Source: Xenoacremonium recifei (Eukaryota; Ascomycota; Sordariomycetes; Hypocreales; Nectriaceae). Taken from it: a stretch of 64,000 bases of DNA. Of this stretch, positions 43,845 through 55,868 are shown piece by piece. The stretch lies in NCBI GenBank assembly GCA_012184525.1, contig WOFQ01000037.1, positions 186,001 to 250,000 of the forward strand, given 5' to 3'. Under the pieces are notes generated by a model. That model was not told the DNA's origin and did not search any database. It was given only the letters and a program-made list of their open reading frames with translations. The position numbers were made by a program, and so were the translations under genes. Every line of letters begins with the position of its first letter. Within the stretch, counting starts at the first letter, position 1.

Positions 43845-46800
43845 TTAGCAGTAGCTCCTCATGACATCTTCATATCCGCGTCCACCCTTCAGGTCTCGTC
43901 CGAACTTAGTATGAACGTCGAGAACCTGTTGGATGTGTCGCATACTGAGCACCTCATTCTTATTGACCGCCAAGTCTTGTGCTGAACCAATCACATTCTT
44001 GATCTCTCGCCCGTTCAGGTCGTGCTTTGCAAGCTGGTTGAGCTCCTCCTCGGTCAGAGGCTTGACCTCGAGCTTGCCAAGCTCCTTCACTCGTGCGAGA
44101 AACATTCGGAAGATTGTCCGCTTGGCTTTCATATCGAGGTCATCGTATCGAAGGGCGACGTGGATTCGGGACTGGAACGCTTCATCGAATGTCTGCCGGC
44201 GAGTTAGCACGAGTCTCATCGGACTAAATCCTTGGTCCTTCGCTCACCTCAACTCTGTTCGTCGTCAGGAATAGAATGCCCTGAAAATATTCGAGCTGCC
44301 GCAAGAAAATGCTAACAAGGGCATTGCGGTGAATATTGTGCATGTCTCGCTTCTCGAGGAACACGTCTGCCTCGTCGAGCAAAAGGATAGCACCCCAGGT
44401 ATGGCAGATGTCGAGAATCTTTTGCAGTTCCACCTCGAGGTAGCGAGAGTCCGTTCCGAGTTCACCTGCAGACACCATGTAGAGGGGGCACTTCAGCAGT
44501 TCGCTGATACCCTCAGCAGTCAGAGTCTTTCCAGTCCCTGGAGGTCCATGGAGGACAGCTACAGGCGTGATGGTTAGTGTACATGCTTCTGACGGAGCTA
44601 GCACATTATACTTACTGACGAGACCCTTTCCTTTGCCCTGAATCACATCATCAATCGTGTTGGCGGCATGATACTTGCGCGAGACAACCATGGCCTTGAT
44701 CAGGTCCTTGGTGCCATCGTCGAGAACGAGCGAGTCCCATGCCCTCTCGTTCCAGTTGATATCCCTAATCTCCGACACGCTGAACTCCAACCACTGCTTC
44801 TCAGCGAAGGCGAAGCCCAATACAACGGGCGAGGCCAAGAGATACTCTTCCTCGGTGAAGAAATCCTGGGGCTCTTCTTCAGAGTTGTCGTCCGCCTTTG
44901 TCTGATTCTCGTTCTCTTTCTCAGTCTCCTGCTCTTTAACGTCGGCTTCTGGAATTGCGGTCTCCTCAAGATTGTCGTCGACTTGCGTCTCGCTCTCTTC
45001 CTTGCCGGTCTCGGCGTTGTTGGTTCCTTCAACGGCCTCTTTAGCCAGAAGGACCTCCATCGAGTCCGATGACTGGCCACCTTCGAGCAAGTCCTTGTCG
45101 ATCTTCGCCATACAGATCTTGCCCTTCTTGTCACGGTACACCTTGGTCACATACTTCTTCTTCTTCTTGTCACCAGAATCTGAAGACGTGCAGTTGTGGC
45201 AGCACTCGTCGTCTACTTCGTCGTCCGAGACATCTGATAGACCATCATCTGACAAAATGTCGTGATCCTTAGGCTTGACGGCCGAAACGTGGTAGTTGGG
45301 ATTGATACGGCGGAATATGCTGGGATCAACCATGATTCGGCTCGGCTGTACGTTGAACTTGATGACCTGCTGCTTTTTTCGCTTCAGAAAAGCCATGCCT
45401 TGGTAACTCTTGTAGTGGACACCACCAAGCGCCACGAACTTCTTCCCTCGCTCGATCAGATCAGCTCGCACCTTGGCCTCTTCTTTGTGGTACTGAAGAG
45501 GGTAGCACGGAAGACTGGTGATCTTTCGGGTCCCCTGGAATTCCGGAATCTCCTCTGAGTAGGCTCCGTATCCGAATCGCTTGCCATCGTACTCAAAGTA
45601 TTTGCCCTCGATGTAGTAGTACGGTCCACTTAGCACAGACTGATGCATTTGAGATAAGTCCACTTTGAACAGACGGGGGTCATTGCTACATCCGTAGGTA
45701 GGCGTGAAAGCCAGTGTTCCGGGCTTCCAGAGAGCCCAGAGCAGCTCAAATGTGATGATACCGCTCTTGAGCATAGGATAGAGGTCGTCCTTTATGGCGG
45801 CGTAGTCGGTGTCGAGGTACTCGATGAGGAGCTTCAGATGTTTGACCTTGGTCTTGAGTCGAAGCTTATTCTTCTTCAAAGCTTTTTTGGTGTCTCCAGA
45901 GGGTACCACGTTCCCTAGGTCCTTGAGATGCTTGCGGAAGTCTTCCAAGTATCTAATAAAGGCCCAGTTAGTACGTGCTCCTGAAGCGACGGTAAATAAA
46001 CTAAAATGGGAGATTGAGACTTACAGGAAGAGAAGGTTGGGATCAAGCTTGGGTGTCTCGTCGACCAGGCTGACGCCCTTGACCTTGCCAATGACATCCT
46101 CCAGACATTCGCGCAGGAGCTTGCTCTTGATATCCACATAAGTGACTCTATACTTGCCCTCCCAATCAAATGTCCTCCGGACATGGAAGACGTACTTGTC
46201 AAACCTAGATTCCGAGGCCGACTTTGCTGTGTCCTGCAGCTTGAAGTTATGGATCTTGCTGTCCCAGACTTGGTCGACACGCTTGTACTCGAGAACTGTT
46301 TGCTTTTTGGTCTTCTTGCCTCGACCCAAGCCTACATCAGACTCGTAGTTGTCGTCTAGGCAGTCGAGCATTCGCGAGATGGGGACATTGTCCAAGAGCC
46401 TGGACGTAGTAGGGGGTGGTCTAGACCTCATGACTCTCTGGGCGTTCTGATTTGCGCGATATGACATAGAACCAGCCGAGTTCATGGAGGCGCCAGATGC
46501 GTTCATAGGAGGGACTCCGTTGTAATTATTCGATGCATAAACGGGATACCCTGCAGCATTGTATGTCATCATGACCGGGCCCTGACCGGAGGTAAGCGAC
46601 GATGGATTAAGCTGTTGTTGCAGTTGACTGAGCTGAGTCTGCAGGTCGCGGACTTGCTTCTCGAGGGCTCTACGTGAGATTTGCTTTCGGGTCAATTCGA
46701 CATCAGAGTCGGAGTCAAGGGAGTCATCGGAATCCGAGTCTGAGTCGGAGTCGGAGCTCGCCTTGGCTGACTTATTCTTCTTTGACGAAGCCTTCGCCGA

Positions 46801-47136
46801 CGACTGGGGTTTCGACCGCTTGGACTTGCTTTTAGGCTTGCTCTTCCTAAGCTTCAACTTCTTTTTGGTCTTCTTCTTCGACGCATTGTCCTCGTCGCTG
46901 GTGGTCGAATCCGAAGACTTGGTTGCGACATCGGATTCGATAGAATCATCGCTGTCGACTGGTTCATCGCCAGCGACGGCCTTGCTAGAGTTTTCTTGAG
47001 ATTTAGAACTCTCGCGGAGCATGGTCTGGAGGACTTTAATTTGGCGTTGGGCTTGCTTGCTCTTCTCCAGTAAGGAAGCGCCGCGCCGGGCCTTTGCGTT
47101 GCCCTGTTCCTCGGTCATGTTTGCGGAGGTCTCCAT
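43845..47136 (-). CDS. AAA+ ATPase of the fungal DUF7025 type
   Basis: Four exons (47136-46025, 45952-44616, 44558-44248, 44192-43845) encode 1035 residues. Introns of 55-72 nt have GT..AG ends and CTAAC-like branch sites. The N-terminal 250 residues are charged and disordered, with Lys-rich and Ser/Asp-rich tracts and a short coiled coil (RRALEKQVRDLQTQLSQLQQ). A long middle domain (FELLWALWKPGTLAFTPTYG, YYYIEGKYFEYDGKRFGYG) corresponds to the region N-terminal to AAA modules in this family. The AAA module has Walker A GPPGTGKT, Walker B AILLLDEADVF, LTTNR as sensor 1 and FQSRIHVALRY. It is probably a remodelling ATPase of unknown substrate. The frame is open without ATG up to about 47271, so an upstream exon is possible and 47136 is a cautious start. 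Confidence 0.85.
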
Positions 47137-49670
47137 CGAGGTCTCTACGGCGTCCGAAGACGGGGTAGAACTCGGTTCACGGCTTGTATGGTTTGGGATG
47201 TCGGCTTGATTTGTTGCTGATTCCCTCGGAATCTCCAGCCCACACCTGAGGGCCAAAGCCTCTCTGGTGAACGCGAGTACTTAGAGAAGTGACGGCAGCA
47301 AAATCCAGCACAGTGGGTGAACCCTGGTCCACAAACCAGGACGAAACGTATAGATCACTCCAGGAAGCGAGCTTGGTGGCGAACGGGAGTGTAGGAGACC
47401 CTTGCTTAGACTCAGTGGGCGGCTCCAGTCAGACGGGAAGAAGGAATGCCTTACGGTAGATCGTACCCTTTTCCGCCACTAGACGTCTCGAAATTCCGGG
47501 AATCGTCAGCTGGATAGAGCTGAATATCAGGCGAGAGGAGGCTGGGGGAAAAGAAGAGTGGTGAGGCAAGAAAAGAGAGGAGATGCAGGCAGAGGGTCAG
47601 CTTGTGGGAAGTTGCTGCAGGCGGGATGCACAGCTGATTCAGCCAATGAAGTCACACAGGGTGAGACAGCGAAGAATCTTAGGCAAGGGAACGAGGCAAC
47701 GTCGGGCAGCTGGCGAGCTTTAAATGATGCTCCGGGGGTTCAAATATTAAGAACTGCTCGGCTGATACGGGAGTTTGCTGAAGGGCAGAAGTGGAAGAAA
47801 GCAGAGCATGCGGCAGCAGGAAGAATGCCTAAAGCATGACGGCGACTTGCATGCGCATGGAGCTTGACAAACTGCAGAGCATCGCGTTGGTTGGGCCTGC
47901 CGGCGATGGATGTGAGTTGCATTGAAGGAGGAGGAGCAGGCAAGAGTCACTCATGACAGGACAGGACAGTCAAGGACAGACACAGGATAGGCAGTAACTG
48001 CCCCATCACCAACTCACCTCACGTCCCGTCGGCCTCATCAACGGATGGATGGATCCCTGGAAGACGCCTCAGTGGATGGCGGCCGACAGGGAGTCACCTG
48101 CGCAGCTCTGCTATAGGCAGCACCAGGTCCATCAGACGAGTCTGGGCCGGACGTCTGCATCCCATCGGCAAGCAAGCAGGCAAGCAAGCAAGCAAACGGC
48201 AGCCCAGACAGAGCCAGCAATGAGTGCGATCCAGATCACCGACTGTGGGGACAAAGCGCAAGGTGCAAAGCGCAAAGCGCAAAGCGGCTGCAACAGCTGG
48301 CCGGTGCACTGCCTGGGCTGGGGGCTGGATCGGGTTGCGAGGCGGGCGACGGTTCGCAAATCGGCCGAGCTGATAGGCCGCTGAGTGCTCGCAGCTGGTC
48401 ACAGAGAGCCAGATGGGTGACTGCTTGTTGCATCCAGCGTTGACCGATGGAGCCAGTGGCTGGCAGCCAAGGTGGCCGGCCTCCAAACCAAACACCAGAC
48501 ACGGGCTGTCGTAGACTGGACTGGACTGGCCTGGCCTGGACTGGATAGACAGACAGCTCGTGACAGGGCGCACAAACAACAACCCTGCCTCCCTCGCTTC
48601 CTTCTCGTGTCGTCCTCCTGCAGCTGCTCGCCTTGTCTTGTCCAACATGTCGACCTCGTCTGGGCCTCGCCGCTGCCCAAACCGTCCCGTCTGTCTGCCT
48701 GCGGGCTGTCATCTCTGCATGTGTTGGTGAAGTGCCGCAGCACAGCAGCAGGCAACCTGGCTGTGAGGGTTCACGTGGCTGAGCCCTCGCGCTCGCGCTC
48801 GCCTTCGCCCTCACTCAGGCCACACAGCTCGCCCGCCCTTCATATCTGCACTGCAGACTAACGAGCGGCAGCTTTGGAAGAGAAATTTCTTCGCTGGGGC
48901 CCGTGAGTCGAGGCCATGTCTCAGAAGAGGGGGCTGGCGGTCTGGTCGTCCGCACATTCTCGCTGATCCATCACATTCTCTTTTTGCGCTTTCATGATGG
49001 AGTGAGGGTCCAGCCATGCAATCAACGCATTCACAACCAACGGTCGCTGACGAGGCGGCCTGTGAGGCGTCGAATAGGACCAAAATGTGCATGCCGAGGC
49101 CCTCTAGGCAAACTAGCTGTGCGCAGCGAGGGTGGCTGCAGATGCAGTTTTTCGGTCAAAGAGGCCTCTGCGGTTGGATCGCTTGAAAATGCACTGTATG
49201 TACGCTTGTACAGTAGGCGATCCATTGCCTGTGGTCCATGGTTGGGGTCCGCAGATGCGCTGGCAGCTGGTGGTGGTCAGGGCCTGATACCGAAGATCAC
49301 AGATCGGGCAGCAGCAGATCAATAATCTCGACAGGATATACGGAGTACCCTTTCAGAAACACGAAGCGAATGTCGATATCGCGGGTGGAATGGATGGGAC
49401 GTTGGTTGACATCCGTGATTCCGCACTTGTTCAACATCGCACCCTTGTACGGGTTTACATCCCGTCCCAGGTCTGATCCCGGCTAAGGAGGATTAGAGTC
49501 TAGTGTTGATGCCTTAGGGTACTTGTAGCTGCCTGAGGAAAACACATATCCACACGTGACTACCGCGATGTCAATTACTGAGCATAGGGTAGGTTGATCT
49601 TCTGCTTCCTAGGATCTTCCATTGCACACATCAGGATCCTAACTGCCAATAAATTATCCCTTGACCTCTC
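47137..49670. other. Long intergenic spacer (2.5 kb) with simple repeats
   Basis: No gene is supported. Small simple repeats are visible: gcaag units at about 48170-48196, ggact/ggcct units at about 48518-48544, and aggac units near 47957-47976. Large overlapping frames at 48049-48861 on both strands are repeat-driven and show no family motifs. Confidence 0.5.
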
Positions 49671-52370
49671 TCACCCGGGGAGGTAGGTATCTATCGGTAA
49701 ATCGTACATGGTCATTCCTAAGAGGAAGTCGTCGGCAAATGGATTCGGCCACGGCACCGATGAGAAGAGTGTCAGGCCTGGAAAATCCCACTCGAATACG
49801 AACTGCTCGGGAACAAACAACTGCAATTCAGCCTGAGCGTCGTTTGACTCCCAAGAGAATGTAGTGGTTCCCTCCGGACCGAAATTATCCACCCTTCCCT
49901 GGTCCTCTCGTAAGACTCGATCGTACTTCTCGATGCTGAGTCCAAGCACCTGGAGAGCAAACTTACTGGTGCTGCTTCCCGGGCCAGTCCCTACCTTTAA
50001 GAGCTCCGCCATCAGCTTGTTGCCATGTTGCAATAAGCGTTGGCTGCTTTCTCCAGACTCTGGAAGTAAACGGTCCAACTTGAGCAGCAACAGAAAGCAA
50101 AACGCAAATTTAGCCCATACAAAATCTGATGCGTATTTGAAGTGAGCAAGATATTCTTCTGGAACTTTCAACGCCATTTCCAGGTGGTTTCTGAGAGCCT
50201 CCTTGGCCATGGCAAGTAGATCACGACCGGAAGACGACATTTCGCTGGAGAGACGTCGTTAGCAGCGGGCACATTAAGACGAGCTCGCCCTCCCTTCGGT
50301 GAAACTTACGCAACATTCTGGACGCCCATCAACTGGACTGCTTTAAAGTATATCATACTCTCCACCCAATAACGCTGTACTTGAAGGTTTCGGAGGAGAA
50401 CTGCTGTCTCAACTCCTGCTAAGGGTGATTGTTCTGTAGATGGTCAGCTCCTACTAAGACTTGCGGACTAATGTCCTACTCGTTATTCCTTCCCAATCCC
50501 TGGCGCCATGTTAGATAGAACTCACTCGAACAGAAGTGACAGATGTTTACCTGTACCATATGTCGAGATCGACCCTGGAATCATTCACCAGCTCTATCAA
50601 ATCGACTTCTTCTGCTTCCCCAGAATATTCGTCCAGCTTGGCATGGACCTCAACTATAATCCCGTGTTTAGAGTAGCAACGTAAGGGAAGTGGTATACAT
50701 ACCTCGCATGAGGTGCAACTGCATAGACGTCAACGATTGCAGTAAGTGAAAAGGCAAATGCGAACTTACTTCTACCTGAGGGAAGAGTCTTAAATCTAAG
50801 ACCGCCGAGAAAGGTTTATCAAGCAAGACCCTGCAACGTCGTGCCCCAGCTCTCGAAGTAAACACTGGTATTCTCCCAGCATCAATTCGGAACCTGGGTT
50901 CATCAGCTGATGCAGCTTTGGAAGCGTATATGAGCTTACCCATTTTCGAGCACAAGCAGAAAGAGCCAGGTTCTTGTCCGTCGCATTAATACAGCCTCTT
51001 GTACCCCATCGCATCCATTCCTTGAGTTGCGCAGGTCATTGACCCTCAGTCTTCGAGGAAGCTCTTCATAAGCATCGGGTAGGCCAAGGTCAAAAGCCAT
51101 TCGTGTCGCAAACGACAGAATTAACGATCGCTCTGAAGAATAGCAGGCTGTGACTAGTAATGCCTGGACGCTTTCCAATATTTGCTCTCCACGGCTTACA
51201 ATCAACACGCCCAAGTGCTTTTGCAACTCAAAACTTAGACTGCGGGCATTTTGTGCCCCTTTCAGGTTGAGATGTTAGTACAAGCCCTGTGACGGTAGCA
51301 GGGATCATGTTCGTGTTTAATAGGCTTACCATTCAGTATGCGACAGCCAACTGTGCAGATTGTATTAAATAACAAAGCACTTCTTGAGCGAATAGACTCA
51401 AACGTATCATGTTCAGGGTCGAAAACGGGCACAAACCTATCCTGATCACTGGTGAGTTGAGAGACTTATGAACATCGTATAGTTACTCACGCAGCCGTTG
51501 AAGAACCTGAGCCACTGTTAGAACTCTCCAATGGCATGGCCCTGAAAATATTTAATACATACGTTATAAAGTATTCTCGTGCTTGTTCAATAGTGATGAG
51601 CCCATTCGATACAAAGTCGATCGTTCTCTTCACAAGAAACTCTGGTCGGGTTCTCTTGCGTTTCTTGGTTGTGGAATTATTTGTACTCGAGTTTGTTGGC
51701 GAGGACTGAATAATAGTGTCGTCAACGCCCTCTAGTCGTGAACGAATTGTGCTCATACTATTGGGGGCGCCAATCAACGCAGAGCCAGAAGAGGTCGTAT
51801 GATCAGTTAAATATGTGGACATAGAGGACTGAGATCGACCTGGCAGGAAGTGTTGCTCCGCAATCTGATGAGGTGGAATTTGTGCTAGATTGTCTCTATT
51901 GGAAAGCTGGAGAGACTGGGGGTCGTCGAGTTGGTGTTTTAACATACGGACCTCTCGCTCCAAGTTCTCAATTTTCCTAACATAACATGAGATAAATTAT
52001 TATAAAGAACAATAGGATATCTTACTCTTCAGTGGGATCTTTTGGTCTTTCAACAAAAACACAAACTTTCTTCAGGCTGTCACATCTTGGCGGTAAGTTC
52101 AGTAAGGCATGAGTAAAGAGGCTTCAGAGCATAGTTACCGTGTACAGGGCCGTTTCCCATCACATTTCACCTGAAACGGTAAGCCCTGGGGCAGCTGAGA
52201 GCTCTAGAGGGAGGGTAAACCTTTGATTGGCGACAAGAGCCACACGCTTTCTATCATTGAGGTCAGTGGATGTCTCATTTTCACGACTACGAGCGCTGCG
52301 TGAGGCGTACAGGAACTCTTTTCTTGTTGGAGACAACGGATGCTTCACTAGTAGGCACAGGGACATCCAT
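49671..52370 (-). CDS. Zn2Cys6 transcription factor, intron-rich (13 exons)
   Basis: Exons 52370-52311, 52250-52221, 52170-52139, 52085-52026, 51976-51491, 51448-51330, 51258-50940, 50893-50770, 50718-50703, 50653-50551, 50499-50480, 50433-50310 and 50244-49671 sum to 2067 nt (688 residues) with the frame kept at every junction. Joining exons 1-4 restores a full cluster, C23-GS-C26-RQSKVK-C33-DGKRP-C39-TR-C42-DSLKKV-C49. A coiled coil (IENLEREVRMLKHQL) follows. The fungal_trans region has DRFVPVFDPEHDTFESIRSR, SALLFNTICTVGCR and FATRMAFDLGLPDAYEELPR, then VDLDIWYRDWEG. As a nuclear regulator it is the natural candidate to control the adjacent transporter, monooxygenase and hydrolase. Individual small exons are less certain than the whole. 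Confidence 0.85.
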
Positions 52371-52915
52371 CGTTGGCGGGCCTGAATGTGAGCATATTCT
52401 GGCTACTTTGAGGGGTAGAAACCGACGCGTCTGGGGTACGTTATAAGCTAAGGCTGTTTTAGACTTTGGAGTCGGGGACATAGGATTTAACGGATAAGAT
52501 CGGGGCTGTGAGGCTAACCCATGGGAGCCTAAGTGTCATGCAAGGGGATCATGCTCGTTTTGGAAAATCTGTAAACATCCAATCGGATGAAGCAGAGATT
52601 CCATTTGAAAAGAGAGAGCGGAGATAAAAGAGACCTTTGGGTGAATAGACACAGCTGTTCTCATAACTGATCTTTAATGGCGTGTCCCTTTTCAATAATT
52701 CTACGTCTATTCCTACCTTAGGAATAGTGGGAGGCATGTTTTCATTGAAATGTGTTTATAGAAGTAGGGCAAGTAAAAAGTTAAGAACTATATCGAAACC
52801 GGATTCTCATCCCTTCTCTTGGCCAACAGAGGACTCTGTATAACACTATTAACCCTACACTGGGAGAGCTTTTTTGATGTTCTTCTTAAGGTCTCTATTC
52901 CGATGCAGTGTGGTA
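52371..52915. promoter_or_regulatory. Promoter region of the intron-rich Zn2Cys6 gene
   Basis: 545 bp between the regulator's start codon and the transporter's stop codon, both genes on the minus strand. It should hold the regulator promoter and the transporter 3' end. No clear TATA box or CGG/CCG pair of defined spacing was found. A short open frame (52549-52737) shows no family resemblance. Confidence 0.4.
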
Positions 52916-55086
52916 TCAGTATACGAAGATATAATCTTCGTTCTGCAAATCAGTCTTGTCCTCGAAGGCATGCTCGCCGGTATGTCCATCCTTCTCTGCG
53001 CTGCTATATTCATCTGTGACCTTCTGCATTGAAAGGTCCTTGGGGTTCGCAGCTTTGCCGAGAGCCACTCTCCGCTTGGCTTGCCTTCGGTTAAGGAACG
53101 CCAAGTACACACACTGGATACTAAGACGGGATTAGTTTCTAGTTTGGGTATTAAGCGAGGAGCCACGCTTACGCATATAGAAGGATGAGGACAATGAACA
53201 GAGCAAGGCTGCAGCGCATCTTGTTAGTATTTGTACAATTTCTTTTTTTTTGGCTTTGAAGGACCTACTTTGATGTAAGTCCACGGGTATATTTTGGTGC
53301 TTCCGTAGTTGTGTATAAATTTGGCCCAACAGCCTGCTGCAGTTAGTATAATGGAGAGTAGTGCTTGAATGAAAGCGTCTTACATTGCCGGCGCATTGGA
53401 ACGCAAAGAGAACTGCCGTAGTGACCTTCTTTTTAGTCTCTCCTGCGGTGTTGGCAGCAGACCAGGAGTATATCAATGGAGCTATATATGGTTAGGTATT
53501 TTCAGCTTCTTTTGAGCTCAGCGTCTTACTTATTCCAGGAAACACAGAGATCTGACCCATATCAGCATAAACGTACGTTTCCAACATAGCACCGCGCTTA
53601 CCAAGTAATATGCACCCAACAAAGGTCCCTTGTGGTCAGCGCCTCGTGGGAGAACGAGGAGCATGACGCAACCGATGATTGGCGGGATACTGAGAAAGGC
53701 GAGGACTGGTGACTTCATGTTGAACCGAGTCGCGATATAGCCGCCTCCAAATGTGGCAACCAGTTGAACTGCACCAAATGGAATGTTGAAGAGAACAGAC
53801 TGGAAGCCGTCATAGCCGAAAGACTTCACAATCATGGGACCAAAATTGCCAATTCCTCCTGAAGGGACACTGAAAGCCATCAGGCTTTGAACAAAAAGGG
53901 GGCGGGGGAGGGACATACGAGACAGCAAACATCATGAAACCCCAAAGCCAGGTCTTCAAATCTAGAAGAGCTTCTTTCAGATGATCATTCTTCCAGACGT
54001 CGTTCTCGATGCCTTGTTGGTTGGCACGGAGTCTAATTAATTGTCAGTATGCACTTCTCATTTGTCATCCGGAAAAATTTCACCTCTCAATAGCTACGAG
54101 TTTATCTTCCCCTTTCAAAAACTTGGCAGTGATTGGAGAGTCTGGCATGAATAGACTGTGATACGTAGCTATTAGTATGCCGAGCGACCAGACTGAGTGT
54201 GAATATCTGAACTCACATAACAACTGCACTATAGGCCGCAGTAATCACGCCGTAGAAGAGGAAAATGACCTGCAAAGTCTCAAAATCAAGAAGATGCATC
54301 AAGTAGGAATAGACTGAAATACCTGGTACGGAGCTAGGGTTGGTGAATTAATATGACCAAGGCCCCAGCTTATCAAGCTTCCGATCTTTTACACGTTCGA
54401 CGTTAACACTACGTCAATGAAATGACGGAGGACTTACCATATTTGTGACACCATACATGGCATACCAAGCGGACAGTCTCATGGGCTGTTCACGGCGTCG
54501 CCACCACGTCTGGGTTATAGCGATGAAACATGGCGCTATACACTGCTTCAGTCGCAATTCACCCACTTCAAATCGAATACTTACCAACGCCTGCCTCGAA
54601 GAATCCAAGGAGGATGCGACAAGCAAGTAAGCCCCCAAAGCTCTGGCCGATAGCCATACACGCCAGTGCAATTCCCCAGCCACATGTAGTCACTGTCATA
54701 AAATGACTGATCCGGACTTTGACGAGGATGTATGCTACAAATGGTTGCATAACAAGCTGGGTCAGGTATACACATGCGCTGAGCCAAGAATACTGGTTTC
54801 CATGCAAGTGAGCACCTTCAATCAAACCAAAGACAGAGCCATAAGATAGGGCTACTTTGTCTAGAATTTGAAAAAAGTATACTCCTAGAATGACGGGGAG
54901 GACTCGAAGGTCAATAAGGCGCAGGACTCGAGCATTATTTGCTGGAGTCAAAATTGTGGCATCGCCAGCCTGATTGAGGATTTCGTTGGCCTTGTCTTGG
55001 CCTGCATGGTTCTTTTGTTCCACGGCTCCTTCGACATGACTTGAAGACGTCGTGTCTGCAGGGACCTTATTGATGGTATCGTCCAT
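52916..55086 (-). CDS. MFS transporter, anion:cation symporter (Dal5/Tna1-like) family
   Basis: Twelve exons (55086-54585, 54535-54438, 54385-54323, 54269-54217, 54155-54084, 54032-53919, 53869-53602, 53551-53530, 53481-53384, 53333-53269, 53208-53173, 53120-52916) total 1596 nt, 531 residues, in frame at every join. Exon 8 is only 22 nt. Family signs are LRLIDLRVLPVILGVYFFQI, DKVALSYGSVFG, LLGFFEAGVAPCFIAITQTW, WRRREQPMRLSAWYAMYGV, FMPDSPITAKFL, PLIYSWSAANTAGETKKKVT and VGPNLYTTTEAPKYTRGL. These mark the fungal anion:cation symporter group, which imports organic acids, vitamins and allantoate-like compounds at the plasma membrane. It shares a 782-bp promoter with the monooxygenase, suggesting uptake of its substrate or precursor, or export of product. 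Confidence 0.9.
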
Positions 55087-55868
55087 GATTCAAGTCTCTC
55101 AGTAAAGCCAGGCAGGAGATAGAGAAATAGAGTGTAGGAAAGTGTTAGGTGAAAGAGGACAGGGGATCGATAACATGGTATAGCATAAGATTTTGATCGA
55201 GCAGTCTGGGGAGGCGACTTGAAATACTACTTCGCATGAACCGCTGACCGCACTTCTTGTCACCTTAGACGACTCAGTTACCCCGGAATGCGAGGACTCC
55301 GTGGAGATTTGCGGAGAACCGCAGATGACATAGGTGTAAGCCTCACTCTGGAGGAGCAGCTTGGAGACTCGGACTGCCCTCCGATATGCGATGTCGATGC
55401 TCATGAGGATAGTTGTATTGGATTTCGCTTCTTCGGCCCGAGTCTGGATGTGTCCATCAAGGAGGTGACCCCATAATTTGTAGCACCGGACTGGGCGATA
55501 CTTTCACTACTTTCGGGTTTCGGTTGCTATGTCCGATCCCTGCAACGGCCTTCGGGTAACTTCGGGCGTTTGCCTTTGAGTTAGCTCCTACAGAACTGTG
55601 TAAGGCTTTGAGAGGCCATCTTTCACCTGAACAATCGGGCTAGTCAATGGAGAAGAGCGAATCATTGCCAGGAATCTCATTGCGCAGCAATAACCGATGT
55701 TGCAACTCATTGGTAGCTTAGCGGCTGTCCAGCCGTGTGGGCTCGGATGAGTAAAAACATATGATGAATATAAAAGACAAGAACATACTCTATTACTTCA
55801 ATCTCAATCGGTTTCAAGTTATCTTCACTCTACTTCTCTTAATATTCTGTCAGCTAGAAATCCTCAGG
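55087..55868. promoter_or_regulatory. Divergent promoter of the transporter and monooxygenase genes
   Basis: A 782-bp region between two start codons facing outward. It contains CGG-AGAA-CCG (55312-55321, inside the inverted repeat GCGGAGAACCGC), CGG-N8-CCG (55370-55383), and three TTCGGG blocks at 55512, 55551 and 55561. Paired CGG triplets are the usual targets of Zn2Cys6 dimers. The regulator of the cluster could bind here; this is inference from motif type and gene order. The in-frame ATG at 55761 upstream of the chosen monooxygenase start lies in this stretch. Confidence 0.55.
55311..55322. promoter_or_regulatory. CGG-N4-CCG inverted repeat, candidate Zn2Cys6 site
   Basis: GCGGAGAACCGC has symmetric GCGG/CCGC arms separated by AGAA. 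The same CGG-N4-CCG spacing occurs upstream of the hydrolase gene at 57857-57866. Confidence 0.4.

Noticed and set aside
48049..48861. Several long overlapping frames between the AAA+ gene and the regulator
   Set aside because: They are driven by simple repeats and GC-rich sequence, present on both strands at once, with no conserved motif.
53209..53268. Alternative acceptor AACAAG at 53221 for the transporter's penultimate exon
   Set aside because: It lies three bases from the branch site and gives a non-membrane frame. The next AG (CTGCAG) restores the family's hydrophobic last helix.
55761..55868. Upstream ATG for the monooxygenase adding 36 residues
   Set aside because: The extension is hydrophobic and AT-rich, unlike known family N-termini. 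The ATG at 55869 places the FAD motif at the usual distance.
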